From Saccharothrix sp. S26 (GTDB taxonomy: Bacteria; Actinomycetota; Actinomycetes; Mycobacteriales; Pseudonocardiaceae), in contig NZ_JAJUWT010000013.1 in assembly GCF_021390395.1 (NCBI RefSeq), forward strand, positions 1-64,000: 64,000 bases of DNA, written 5' to 3'. Within the stretch, counting starts at the first letter, position 1, and each line of letters opens with the position of its first letter. The notes under the pieces were generated by a model. That model was not told where the DNA came from and did no database searches. It saw only the letters and a program-made list of their open reading frames with translations. The position numbers were made by a program, and so were the translations under genes. This document shows positions 8,709 through 16,150 of this stretch, piece by piece.

Positions 8709-9018
8709 CCGCGTGTCGAACGTTCGGGCGTAGCGCGCGCATGACGACCCTGGCGAGGGCCTGCCGGGGACGTTAAGGGGTCGGCGCGGCGGTCGCCTCT
8801 CGGCGAGTGGCTCGACGCGGCTCCAGCCGAACGGTATTCCGCGAAGGCGCTTGGTGAGGCCCGGGGACACGGACCGCACCGACCGAGTGTTCCAACGGTC
8901 CACGCTGGCCCGGGTGTTCCCGTTCCCGTGTGGCGTGCGTCACGAGCCGGACGTGGAATCGGCCCCCGCCCGGACTCCGAGGTCCGAACGGGGGCCGACG
9001 GCTCGCGGTGACCGGGTG
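8709..9018. other. Convergent intergenic region, no gene seen
   Basis: About 310 bases between the TelA-type operon and the 3' end of the xylanase gene. I see no supported coding region. The right end (8959-8998) is a strong hairpin listed separately. Confidence 0.5.
8959..8998 (-). terminator. Terminator-like hairpin after GH10 xylanase gene
   Basis: Outer arms TCGGCCCCCG (8959-8968) and CGGGGGCCGA (8989-8998) pair perfectly; an inner CGGAC/GTCCG pair (8971-8975 with 8982-8986) extends the structure. There is no T run, as usual in high-GC actinobacteria. It lies 20 bases beyond the xylanase stop. Confidence 0.7.
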
Positions 9019-10185
9019 CTACTTGGCGCACGCGGGCAGGTGCGGGTGGCGCTCGCCGCGCTCCACGGACTCCTTGGCCAGCGTGCACTGCAAGGCGTCG
9101 TACGCCGGCTTGCGGGTGAAGTCGTCCCACATCACCGTCGCCGCACCCTCGCCCTGGAAGAACACCGGCACCCAGGAGTACTTGTCGGTGAAGCCCCAGA
9201 TCGTGAAGGAGTCACAGCCTTCGACGTTGAGGCACGCGACCAGCGTCCGGTTGTAGTAGTCGGCCTGCTTGGCCAGCATCTCCGGGGTCGGCACGCCGTT
9301 GGCGGGCAGGTCCATCCGCACGTCCAGTTCGGTGATGGCGGTGCCCAGGCCCAGGTCGGCGAACCGCTTCAGGTTCGTCTCCAGGTCACCGGGGAAGCCG
9401 TACCGGGTGCTGAGGTGCGACTGCGCCGAGAAGCTGTGCACCGGCACGCCCTGCGCCTTCAAGTCCTTGATCAACGCGTAGTAGGCGTTGCTCTTGGCGT
9501 TGACGCTCTCCACGCCGTAGTCGTTGAAGAACAGGTCGGCCTTGGGGTCGGCCTCGTGCGCCCAGCGGAACGCGTCGGCGATGATGCCGGGGCCCAGTTC
9601 GCGGATCCAGATGTTGTCGGTGGTGCGCAGGGCGCCCGACTCGGTGAAGATCTCGTTGGCCACGTCCCACTGCTGGATCTTGCCCTTGTACCGGCCGACC
9701 ACCGTGGTGATGTGCTCGCGCAGGATCTCCCGCAGCTCGTCCGCGGTGAAGTCGCCCTGCTCCAGCCACGCCGGGTTCTGGCTGTGCCACAGCAGGGTGT
9801 GGCCGCGGACGACCTGGCGGTTCTGCTGGGCGAACTTCACGATGGCGTCCGCCATGCCGAAGTTGTAGCGGTCGCGCTCCGGGTGGATGTACTCCCACTT
9901 CATCTGGTTCTCGGCGGACACCGAGCTGAACTCCTTGGCCAGCACGGAGCGGTACTCGAGGTCCTTGGTGAACGGGTCGGGGTAGGGCTGCGACTCGTGG
10001 TGGCCGCCACCGGCGGCGGCGGTGCCGATGTAGAACCCCTTGGGCGCCACCCAGCGGAGGCTGTCCTTCTTCGCGTGGCCGGGCGGCTGGTCACCCGGAC
10101 CGGGCGAGGCCGCGGCCACGAGTGCCAGGGGCGAGGTCAACGCCATCGCGGCGAGCGTGGCGGTGACGAGGCGGATCGACTTCAT
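9019..10185 (-). CDS. Secreted endo-1,4-beta-xylanase, GH10
   Basis: 388 residues with a Sec signal peptide (MKSIRLVTATLAAMALTSPL, cleavage after AAA). Hydrolyses internal beta-1,4 bonds of xylan by the retaining mechanism. GH10 landmarks are clear: SVSAENQMKWEYIHPERDRY near residue 95, RGHTLLWHSQNPAWL near 127, the acid/base Glu in WDVANEIFTESG near 175, and the nucleophile Glu in TAITELDVRMDLP near 285. The C-terminal WGFTDKYSWVP segment is also typical. Single domain, no carbohydrate-binding module. Divergent from an SGNH esterase, which could remove side chains from the same polymer. A GAAAC/TTTC-type palindrome lies 41-51 bases upstream of the ATG. Confidence 0.95.
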   Translation of the reverse strand: MKSIRLVTATLAAMALTSPLALVAAASPGPGDQPPGHAKKDSLRWVAPKGFYIGTAAAGGGHHESQPYPDPFTKDLEYRSVLAKEFSSVSAENQMKWEYIHPERDRYNFGMADAIVKFAQQNRQVVRGHTLLWHSQNPAWLEQGDFTADELREILREHITTVVGRYKGKIQQWDVANEIFTESGALRTTDNIWIRELGPGIIADAFRWAHEADPKADLFFNDYGVESVNAKSNAYYALIKDLKAQGVPVHSFSAQSHLSTRYGFPGDLETNLKRFADLGLGTAITELDVRMDLPANGVPTPEMLAKQADYYNRTLVACLNVEGCDSFTIWGFTDKYSWVPVFFQGEGAATVMWDDFTRKPAYDALQCTLAKESVERGERHPHLPACAK

Positions 10186-10225
10186 GGCGGTCTTCGCTTT
10201 CTCGGACGACTACGGCGGCGGCGTT

Positions 10226-10236
10226 CGAAAGTTTCG
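10226..10236 (-). promoter_or_regulatory. Xylanase-type operator CGAAACTTTCG
   Basis: On the xylanase coding strand this reads CGAAACTTTCG, a palindrome around one central base. It matches the GAAAC/TTTC repeats known upstream of Streptomyces xylanase genes. A second, weaker CGAAAATTG half element lies at about 10250-10258. The site is between the divergent xylanase and SGNH esterase genes and might serve both. Confidence 0.55.
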
Positions 10237-10400
10237 TCATTGATCCGGCAATTTTCGAGATGCCGGACCCTAAGACGCCGTCCGGGCGATCGTCAAGACC
10301 CGGTCAAGGCGCCTGGCGGAGCCGGCGAACTCCCTGCCGCGCCGGGGCTGTCCGACTACCGTGGCCCAGTGGATCCACTACGTGACTGGGGGTCACGCAC

Positions 10401-11639
10401 ATGAGAAAACTGGTGACAACGCTCGTCGCCGCGCTGGGGATCGCACTGGTCCCCGGTGTCGCCGCGGGTTCGGCCCCGGCGGGGGCCTCGGGCCTCGGCT
10501 GGAACGCGACCTGGGCCGCCTCACCGCACGCGCCCACGGATTCCCTCGGCCCGGGTTGGGGCACGGCCGGGTTCGACAACCACACCGTCCGCCAGGTCGT
10601 ACGGATCAGCGACGGCGGCGCGGCGGTGCGGATCAGGCTGTCCAACGCCTACGGCACGTCCCCGCTGGTGGTGACCGGCGCGACGGTGGCGCAGGCGGCA
10701 CAGGGTGCGGCGGTGCGGCCGAACACGGTGCGGCACGTGGCGTTCCGCGGCCACCGCTCGGTGACCGTGCCGGTCGGCGGCGACGTGGTCGGTGACCTCG
10801 CGCCGCTGCCCGTGGCGGCGCTGGGCAAGGTGACCGTGACGCTGTACCTGGCCGGCAAGACCGGACCGGCCACCGGGCACACGTTCGCCAGCGCCACGAG
10901 CTGGCGGGCCTCCGGCGACCACCGGGCCGACGTGGCGGCGGACGCGTTCACCGAGACGTCGCAGTCGTGGTACTACCTCAACGCCGTGGAGGTGGTCGAC
11001 CTCGACCCCCGGCGCGAGGTCGTGGTGGCGTTCGGCGACTCCATCACCGACGGCGCCGCGTCCACTGTGGACGCCGACAACCGCTACCCGGACGAGCTGG
11101 CCGAGCGGTTGGGCGGACGCCGTGGCGTGGTGAACGCGGGCATCGGCGGCAACCGGGTGCTCAACGACTCCTCGTGCTTCGGGGAGAAGGCCACCACGCG
11201 GTTCGAGCGGGACGCGCTGGCGCAGCCCGACGTGCGCACGGTGATCCTGCTGGAGGGCATCAACGACATCGGGTTCAGCCAGTTCCCGATCGACTGCACC
11301 ACGCCCAACCCCGAGGTGACCGCGGCCGAGCTGATCGCCGGTTACCGGGAGCTGATCGGCAAGGCGCACGCCAAGGGCGTGCGGATCGTCGGCGGCACGT
11401 TGCTGCCGTTCAAGGGCGCGGGGTACTACACCGAGGCCGGTGAGGCGGTGCGCGACGAGGTGAACGCGTGGATCCGCACGTCCGGCGAGTTCGACGCGGT
11501 GGTCGACTTCGACCGCGCGATGGCCGACCCGGCGGATCCGGACGCGTTGCGGCCCGCCTACGACAGCGGTGACCGCCTGCACCCGAACGACGCGGGCTAC
11601 CGGGCCATGGCCGAGGCCGTGGACCTCTCGGAGCTGTAG
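10401..11639 (+). CDS. Secreted SGNH/GDSL-family hydrolase (esterase)
   Basis: 412 residues with a Sec signal peptide ending near GASG. Residues about 35-200 form a beta-rich N-terminal part (TWAASPHAPTDS, HTVRQVVRISDGG). The SGNH hydrolase fold follows, with block I VAFGDSITDGA (nucleophile Ser), block II Gly in NAGIGGNRVLND, block III GINDIG (Asn) and block V DRLHPND (catalytic Asp and His). Members hydrolyse lipid or acetyl esters. With a xylanase on one side and an LPMO on the other, a role in deacylating plant polysaccharide is possible but not shown. Confidence 0.88.
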   Translation: MRKLVTTLVAALGIALVPGVAAGSAPAGASGLGWNATWAASPHAPTDSLGPGWGTAGFDNHTVRQVVRISDGGAAVRIRLSNAYGTSPLVVTGATVAQAAQGAAVRPNTVRHVAFRGHRSVTVPVGGDVVGDLAPLPVAALGKVTVTLYLAGKTGPATGHTFASATSWRASGDHRADVAADAFTETSQSWYYLNAVEVVDLDPRREVVVAFGDSITDGAASTVDADNRYPDELAERLGGRRGVVNAGIGGNRVLNDSSCFGEKATTRFERDALAQPDVRTVILLEGINDIGFSQFPIDCTTPNPEVTAAELIAGYRELIGKAHAKGVRIVGGTLLPFKGAGYYTEAGEAVRDEVNAWIRTSGEFDAVVDFDRAMADPADPDALRPAYDSGDRLHPNDAGYRAMAEAVDLSEL

Positions 11640-11660
11640 TTCCACCGGGTTCAGCCACGT

Positions 11661-11695
11661 GAACGCCCTCCCGGTACGGCACCGAGAGGGCGTTT
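11661..11695 (+). terminator. Terminator-like hairpin after SGNH hydrolase
   Basis: Arms AACGCCCTC (11662-11670) and GAGGGCGTT (11686-11694) with an inner CGGT/ACCG pair and a short T run (TTT) at the end. It lies about 22 bases beyond the stop codon. Confidence 0.7.
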
Positions 11696-11784
11696 CGTCG
11701 AATGGCGGTCGAATCCGCGTCGAATGCGAACGCGTTGTCCGCCAACACTTCCCCTTTCCGTGCACGGCTCGTTACAGTGCGATT

Positions 11785-11798
11785 TGGGAGCGCTCCCA
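11785..11798 (+). promoter_or_regulatory. CebR-type operator TGGGAGCGCTCCCA upstream of LPMO
   Basis: A perfect 14-base palindrome TGGGAGCGCTCCCA, identical to the consensus bound by CebR, the LacI-family cello-oligosaccharide sensor of Streptomyces. It is 52-65 bases upstream of the LPMO GTG start. The regulator gene is not in the window. Confidence 0.75.
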
Positions 11799-11849
11799 GC
11801 CCACCCATGGTCATTGCCCAACATGGTTGTCCTCAACGAGGAGGAAAGA

Positions 11850-12521
11850 GTGGCGCTCATATCCGTCCCGGCGAACAAGAGACTGCTCGGCAAAGCACTG
11901 GCGACGATCGCGGCCGTCGCCGGGCTCATGGCGAGCATGATGACCGGCATCGCCCAGGCCCACGGGTCGACCGTCGACCCGCCGTCGCGCAACTACGGCT
12001 GCTGGCAGCGGTGGGGCAGCGATTTCCAGAACCCGACGATGGCCCAGCAGGACCCGATGTGCTGGCAGGCGTGGCAGGCCGACACCACCGCGATGTGGAA
12101 CTGGAACGGCCTGTACCGCGAAGGTGTCGCGGGCAACCACCAGGGCGCGATCCCGAACGGCCAGCTGTGCAGCGGCGGCCGCACCGGGGGCACGCGGTAC
12201 GCGGCCCTGGACAACCCGGGACCGTGGAAGGCCGCGACCAAGCCGCGGCAGTTCACCCTCGACATCTGGGACCAGGCCCGGCACGGCGCGGACTACCTGC
12301 GGGTGTACGTGACGAAGCAGGGCTACGACGCCCTGTCGACACCGCTGGGGTGGAACCACCTGGACCTGGTCGCGACGACCGGCCGCTACGCGCCGTCGGA
12401 CCACTACCGGGTCGCGGTGAACGCGGGCAGCCGCACCGGCCGCCACGTCGTCTTCGCGATCTGGCAGGCCAGCCACTCCGACCAGTCGTACTACTTCTGC
12501 AGCGACGTCATCTTCCAGTGA
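11850..12521 (+). CDS. Secreted lytic polysaccharide monooxygenase, AA10
   Basis: 223 residues from GTG 11850, chosen because GAGGAGGAAA lies directly upstream; an in-frame ATG at 11823 lacks such a site. The signal peptide ends ...GIAQA and the mature protein begins with His (HGSTVDPPSRNYGCWQRWG), the first ligand of the copper histidine brace required in AA10 enzymes. A second His is probably in the AATKPRQF or NHLDL region. Cys residues (GCWQ, MCWQ, LCSGG, YFCSD) fit disulfides. AA10 enzymes cleave cellulose or chitin oxidatively. The start MARK-less leader and single-domain length are normal. The CebR-type box upstream argues for cellulose as substrate. The 3' end overlaps the TIR-like reading frame by 31 bases. 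Confidence 0.92.
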   Translation: MALISVPANKRLLGKALATIAAVAGLMASMMTGIAQAHGSTVDPPSRNYGCWQRWGSDFQNPTMAQQDPMCWQAWQADTTAMWNWNGLYREGVAGNHQGAIPNGQLCSGGRTGGTRYAALDNPGPWKAATKPRQFTLDIWDQARHGADYLRVYVTKQGYDALSTPLGWNHLDLVATTGRYAPSDHYRVAVNAGSRTGRHVVFAIWQASHSDQSYYFCSDVIFQ

Positions 12522-13027
12522 CCCGCTGACCGTTCCGCGCCCACCCGGGCAGGGGTGGGCGCGGAACGCTGTCCGGCACCTTGCGGGGTCCGTCGCTCAA
12601 GACCGACGTGGTGGTAGTCGCGCAACGAGAAGCCGAGCCTTTCCAGAACGAGCGGCACACCACCCGCCTCCACGGGCATGCATTGCGCCGCGAACTGCGG
12701 AAGGCAGAGCGTGACCCCCTCGTCCACGGCCACCTGGGCCGCGGTGATCGGCAGCGCGGTCGGGATGGTCGCGGCCGCCCAGTCGAACTCGCGCATCACC
12801 CACTGGGATCGCGCCGACGTCTCGATCAGCAGCAGCGGGAAGACCTCGCACTCGCCGATCCGGGCGGGCAGGACTTCGTCGAGCCTGTGCTCGAGCAGGC
12901 TCCGCTCGTCCTCCATCACCACCTGCATACCGCGGGATCGCAGGTCATCGGCGATCACGTCGGCCGGCGGGCGGTCGCGAAAGCTGTAGCTGGTGAAGAC
13001 CCGCGGCCCAGTCCGCGCAACGGCCAC
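12491..13027 (-). pseudogene. TIR-domain protein gene, probably truncated at its 3' end
   Basis: 178-residue frame from GTG 13027. Residues 8-95 look like a TIR_2 domain: VFTSYSFRDRPPADVIADDL (beta-A and BB loop region), QVVMEDERSLLEHRLDEVL, FPLLLIETSARSQWVMREFD with a TIR-like SxWxxxE arrangement whose Glu could be the NADase Glu. The last 35 or so residues are encoded by the LPMO terminator hairpin (12532-12567) and the LPMO 3' end, so they cannot be native; the original C-terminus was probably lost at a junction near 12600. No other immune-system gene is nearby. No good ribosome binding site is seen. Confidence 0.6.
12532..12567. terminator. Strong terminator hairpin after LPMO gene
   Basis: Perfect 15-base arms GTTCCGCGCCCACCC (12532-12546) and GGGTGGGCGCGGAAC (12553-12567) around a 6-base loop, 11 bases after the LPMO stop. 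Being symmetric it could stop transcription in both directions, including the truncated TIR gene. Confidence 0.85.
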
Positions 13028-13083
13028 ACGTCATGGTCCGGCACACCGCGATGTCAGGTCGTCAGACGCGAGTGAAGATCGCC

Positions 13084-13117
13084 GCAGGGTGGCCGGACCG
13101 CGGTCCGGCCACCCTGC
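13084..13117 (-). terminator. Terminator hairpin of pectate lyase operon
   Basis: A perfect 34-base inverted repeat: GCAGGGTGGCCGGACCG (13084-13100) directly followed by its reverse complement (13101-13117). It lies 21 bases beyond the stop of the last pectate lyase gene. Confidence 0.85.
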
Positions 13118-13137
13118 TCGGTGCATGAGGGCCCAGG

Positions 13138-14127
13138 TCAGATCTTGCCGGTGCCCGCGCCCTGGGTGACGAGTGACTTCACCGAAGCCGGCGGGTCGAG
13201 CGTGTACTGGTAGTACGTGCGCGGATCGGTGACGGTGCCGCCCACGACCGGCTTGCCGCTGTTCACGTAGACGTTGTTGCGCTCCACGATGTTGCCCTTG
13301 GGGCCGGAGTAGCTGTTGGTCATGGGCTCTTCGACGTCGTCGAAGTAGTTGCCCTCGATCCAGCAGCCGGACTGCGCCTGGCACGCCGGGCCGGTGTCGC
13401 TGTTGTTCAGGAAGTAGTTGTTGAAGATGTGCACCGGGTTGCCGAACCGGGTGCGCGGGTTGCGTTGCGAGGTCTTGTCGAAGAAGTTGTGGTGGTAGGT
13501 GACCTTCAGGTGGCCGGTGTCCTGCGCGCCGTTGCTGTCGGAGTGCCCGAGTAGCATGTTCTTGGCGTGGTCGTGCACGTGGTTCCACGACACCGTGACG
13601 TAGCTGGAGCCGCGCTTGATGTCGATCAGCCCGTCGTAGCCCCGCGAGAGGTCGTTGTGGTCGATCCAGACGTGGTGGCTGAACATCTGCACGTTGATCG
13701 AGTCGTCGGTGGCGTTGCGGAACACCAGGTTGCGGATGATCACGTTGTGCACGGCGTCGGCCGGGGGAGTGGTCGTCTCGCTCACCGGCAGACCGACGTT
13801 GAACCCGCCGCCGGTGACGCCCGACGCCGCGCCGACACCGACGATGGTCTTGTCCGAGCTGACGTCGTGCATGCCCGCCGGCAGCGTGATCATGCCCTGC
13901 ACCCGCACCACGCGCGGCCCGGGCGCCTTGATCGCGGCGATGAGGTCGGCGGCGGTGGACACCGTGACCTCCGGGCCGCCCGCACCGCCGGTGGTGCCGT
14001 TCTGGCCCAGGGCGTTGACGGCGGCGAAGCCGATGGGTGCGCCGTCGGCGGCGGTGGCCGTGACGGGTGTCGCCACGGCCAGGCCACCGAGCAGCGTCAC
14101 CGCGAGCGCGACCGCGGTCGTCCTCAC
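13138..14127 (-). CDS. Pectate lyase PL1, fourth gene of operon
   Basis: 329 residues from GTG 14127, which overlaps the previous stop as GTGA; GTG 14130 is an alternative, and the longer open frame upstream is antiparallel noise. Signal peptide then ADGAPIGFAAVNALGQNGTT. PL1 right-handed beta-helix markers: SSDKTIVGVG, HNVIIRNLVF, HHVWIDHNDLS, VTVSWNHVHDHAKNMLLGHS, and the catalytic Arg region SQRNPRTRFGNPVHIFNNYF. Cleaves polygalacturonate by calcium-dependent beta-elimination. It is closest to the first gene of the operon: both have the MHDV(S/A)SDKTI and VNIQMFSHH-like text. A CQAQSGCW Cys pair is specific to this copy. Confidence 0.93.
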   Translation of the reverse strand: MRTTAVALAVTLLGGLAVATPVTATAADGAPIGFAAVNALGQNGTTGGAGGPEVTVSTAADLIAAIKAPGPRVVRVQGMITLPAGMHDVSSDKTIVGVGAASGVTGGGFNVGLPVSETTTPPADAVHNVIIRNLVFRNATDDSINVQMFSHHVWIDHNDLSRGYDGLIDIKRGSSYVTVSWNHVHDHAKNMLLGHSDSNGAQDTGHLKVTYHHNFFDKTSQRNPRTRFGNPVHIFNNYFLNNSDTGPACQAQSGCWIEGNYFDDVEEPMTNSYSGPKGNIVERNNVYVNSGKPVVGGTVTDPRTYYQYTLDPPASVKSLVTQGAGTGKI

Positions 14128-15119
14128 CACGCCACCCCCTGCACGCGGCCGACACCGGCGCCGGCCGTGACGAGCCGCGGTACGGATGCCGGGTCGTCCA
14201 CCACGTAGCTGTAGTAGGTGCGCGGCTCCACGACGCTGCCGAGCGTCTCCGGCGCGCCCGAGCCCGCGTAGACGTTGTTGCGCTCGATCACGCGCCCGGG
14301 TCCGCTCTTGTCGTAGCCGGACAGGATCGGGTGGGCGACGTTCTCGAAGTAGTTGCCCTCGACCACGACCCCCGCGTCCATGGTGGACGCCACGCCGTAG
14401 AGGGCGTTGCCCCGGTAGTAGTTGTTGTAGACGTGCACGGGCTCGCCGAAGCGGACGCGCGGGTGGCGCTGGTCCGTGCCGTCGAAGAAGTTGTGGTGGT
14501 AGGTGACGCGCAGCTTGCCCCGGTCGCTGGTGTAGGTGTCGGAGTGGCCGAGCAGAGCGGCCTTGCTGTGGTGGTGGAAGTGGTTCCACGACACGGTCAC
14601 GTAGTCGGAGTTGCGCTTGATGTCGAGCAGCCCGTCGTAGCCGTTGGACAGGTCGCAGTGGTCGATCCACACGTGGTGCGCGGAGTTGGTGACGCTGATC
14701 GAGTCGTCGGCGGCGTCGGTGAACCGCAGGTTGCGGATGATGACGTTGTTGCCGGGCCGGGTGGTCGAGCCGAGCTGCAACCCGCCGCCGGTGATCTCGG
14801 CGGTCGAGCCGACGCCGACGATGGTCTTGTTCGCGACCACGGTCAGCATCTCGTCACCGACCTGGATCCGGCCGGACACCGAGATGACGTACGGCTCCTT
14901 GCGGCCCACGTAGTCGGCCAGCGCGTCGGCAGTGGTGACGGTGACGGCCTGGCCGCCCGCGCCGCCGGTGGTGCCGTTCAGGCCCAGCGCGGAGACCCCG
15001 GCGAACCCGTCGGCGACGGCGAGCGCGCCGGGAGCGGCCCAGGCCGAGCGGGGCACGGCGGCGGCCACGGCGGCGAGTGCGGTGCCGGCGAGCAACCGCC
15101 GACGGTTGATGGCGCTCAT
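14124..15119 (-). CDS. Pectate lyase PL1, third gene of operon
   Basis: 331 residues. The signal peptide has a twin-Arg-like MSAINRRRLLAGTALAAVAA and ends near SAWAAP. PL1 markers: NKTIVGVGSTAEITGGGLQL, NNVIIRNLRFTDAADDSISV, HHVWIDHCDLSNGYDGLLDI, VTVSWNHFHHHSKAALLGHS and the catalytic DQRHPRVRFGEPVHVYNNYY. It resembles the second gene much more than the other two. It follows that gene after 15 bases and overlaps the fourth by 4 bases. An AGGAGG-like sequence lies before the ATG. Confidence 0.93.
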   Translation of the reverse strand: MSAINRRRLLAGTALAAVAAAVPRSAWAAPGALAVADGFAGVSALGLNGTTGGAGGQAVTVTTADALADYVGRKEPYVISVSGRIQVGDEMLTVVANKTIVGVGSTAEITGGGLQLGSTTRPGNNVIIRNLRFTDAADDSISVTNSAHHVWIDHCDLSNGYDGLLDIKRNSDYVTVSWNHFHHHSKAALLGHSDTYTSDRGKLRVTYHHNFFDGTDQRHPRVRFGEPVHVYNNYYRGNALYGVASTMDAGVVVEGNYFENVAHPILSGYDKSGPGRVIERNNVYAGSGAPETLGSVVEPRTYYSYVVDDPASVPRLVTAGAGVGRVQGVAW

Positions 15120-15134
15120 GCGTGTCCTCCTGGG

Positions 15135-16139
15135 TCAGATCCGGCCCACGCCGACACCGGCGGGGACGGTGGTGGGCAGGGTCGACGGGTTGTCGGGGGT
15201 GTAGGCGTAGTAGGTGCGCGGCTCGACGACCGTGCCGAGCGTCTGCGGCGCGCCGGAGTTGACGTAGACGTTGTTGCGCTCCACCACCCGCCCGGGTCCG
15301 CTCTCGTCGTAGCCGGAGTAGATCGGGTGCGGCACGTTCTCGAAGTAGTTGGCCTCGACCAGCACGCCCGCGTTCTCCGTGGACGCGACGCCGTAAAGGC
15401 GGTTGTTGCGGAAGTAGTTGTTGTAGACGTGGATCGGCTCGCCGAAGCGGACGCGGGGGTGCCGCTGGTCGGTGCCGTCGAAGTAGTTGTGGTGGAAGGT
15501 GACGCGGAGCTTGCCGGTGTCCTGGCCCGCGTTGGAGTCGGAGTGGCCGAGCAGCGCGGTCTTGCTGTGGTCGTGGAAGTGGTTCCACGACACCGTGATG
15601 TAGTCCGCGCCGCGCACGATGTCGATCAGGCCGTCCGCGCCGCCGCTGAGGTCGCAGTGGTCGATCCAGATGTGGTGCGAGGACTGCTGGATGCTGATCG
15701 CGTCGTCGTCCGCGCCGGTGAACCGCAGGTTGCGGATGATCACGTTCTGCCTGCGGTACATGTCCAGCCCGCCGCCGCGGATCTCCGCGCCGGGCAGGCC
15801 GATCACGGTCTTGTTGGAGCGCAGGCCCTGCTTGCTGCTGAACGTCATGATCCCGTCGACCTGGATCACGTACGGCTCGTTGCGGTCGCAGTAGTCGAGG
15901 AACGTGGCGGTGTCACGCACCGTGACCACGGGTCCGCCCACGCCACCGGTGGTGCCGTTCTGGCCCAGCGTGTTCGTGCCGGCGAACCCGTCGGCGGTCT
16001 GGAACGGCGCGGCCCAGACCGGGTTGGTGGTGGCGGGGCCGGTGCGGGAGGGCTTGGCCGTCGAGGTGCCCGCGGTGGCCGCGGTCAGGGCCGTCGCGGC
16101 GACGCCCGCGAGGAGGCTGCGCCTGCTGATGTCACTCAT
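15135..16139 (-). CDS. Pectate lyase PL1, second gene of operon
   Basis: 334 residues. Twin-Arg-like signal MSDISRRSLLAGVAATALTA. The mature part opens PFQTADGFAGTNTLGQNGTT. PL1 markers: RSNKTVIGLPGAEIRGGG, QNVIIRNLRFTGADDDAISI, HHIWIDHCDLSGGADGLIDI, ITVSWNHFHDHSKTALLGHS, DQRHPRVRFGEPIHVYNNYF with the catalytic Arg. Separated from the first gene by 11 bases, with an AGGAG-type site in the gap. Confidence 0.93.
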   Translation of the reverse strand: MSDISRRSLLAGVAATALTAATAGTSTAKPSRTGPATTNPVWAAPFQTADGFAGTNTLGQNGTTGGVGGPVVTVRDTATFLDYCDRNEPYVIQVDGIMTFSSKQGLRSNKTVIGLPGAEIRGGGLDMYRRQNVIIRNLRFTGADDDAISIQQSSHHIWIDHCDLSGGADGLIDIVRGADYITVSWNHFHDHSKTALLGHSDSNAGQDTGKLRVTFHHNYFDGTDQRHPRVRFGEPIHVYNNYFRNNRLYGVASTENAGVLVEANYFENVPHPIYSGYDESGPGRVVERNNVYVNSGAPQTLGTVVEPRTYYAYTPDNPSTLPTTVPAGVGVGRI

Positions 16140-16150
16140 CGGTGCTCCTG

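Noticed and set aside
14128-14670. Longer upstream part of the fourth pectate lyase frame
   Set aside because: It runs through the third pectate lyase gene in another frame; the GTG at 14127 gives a proper signal peptide.
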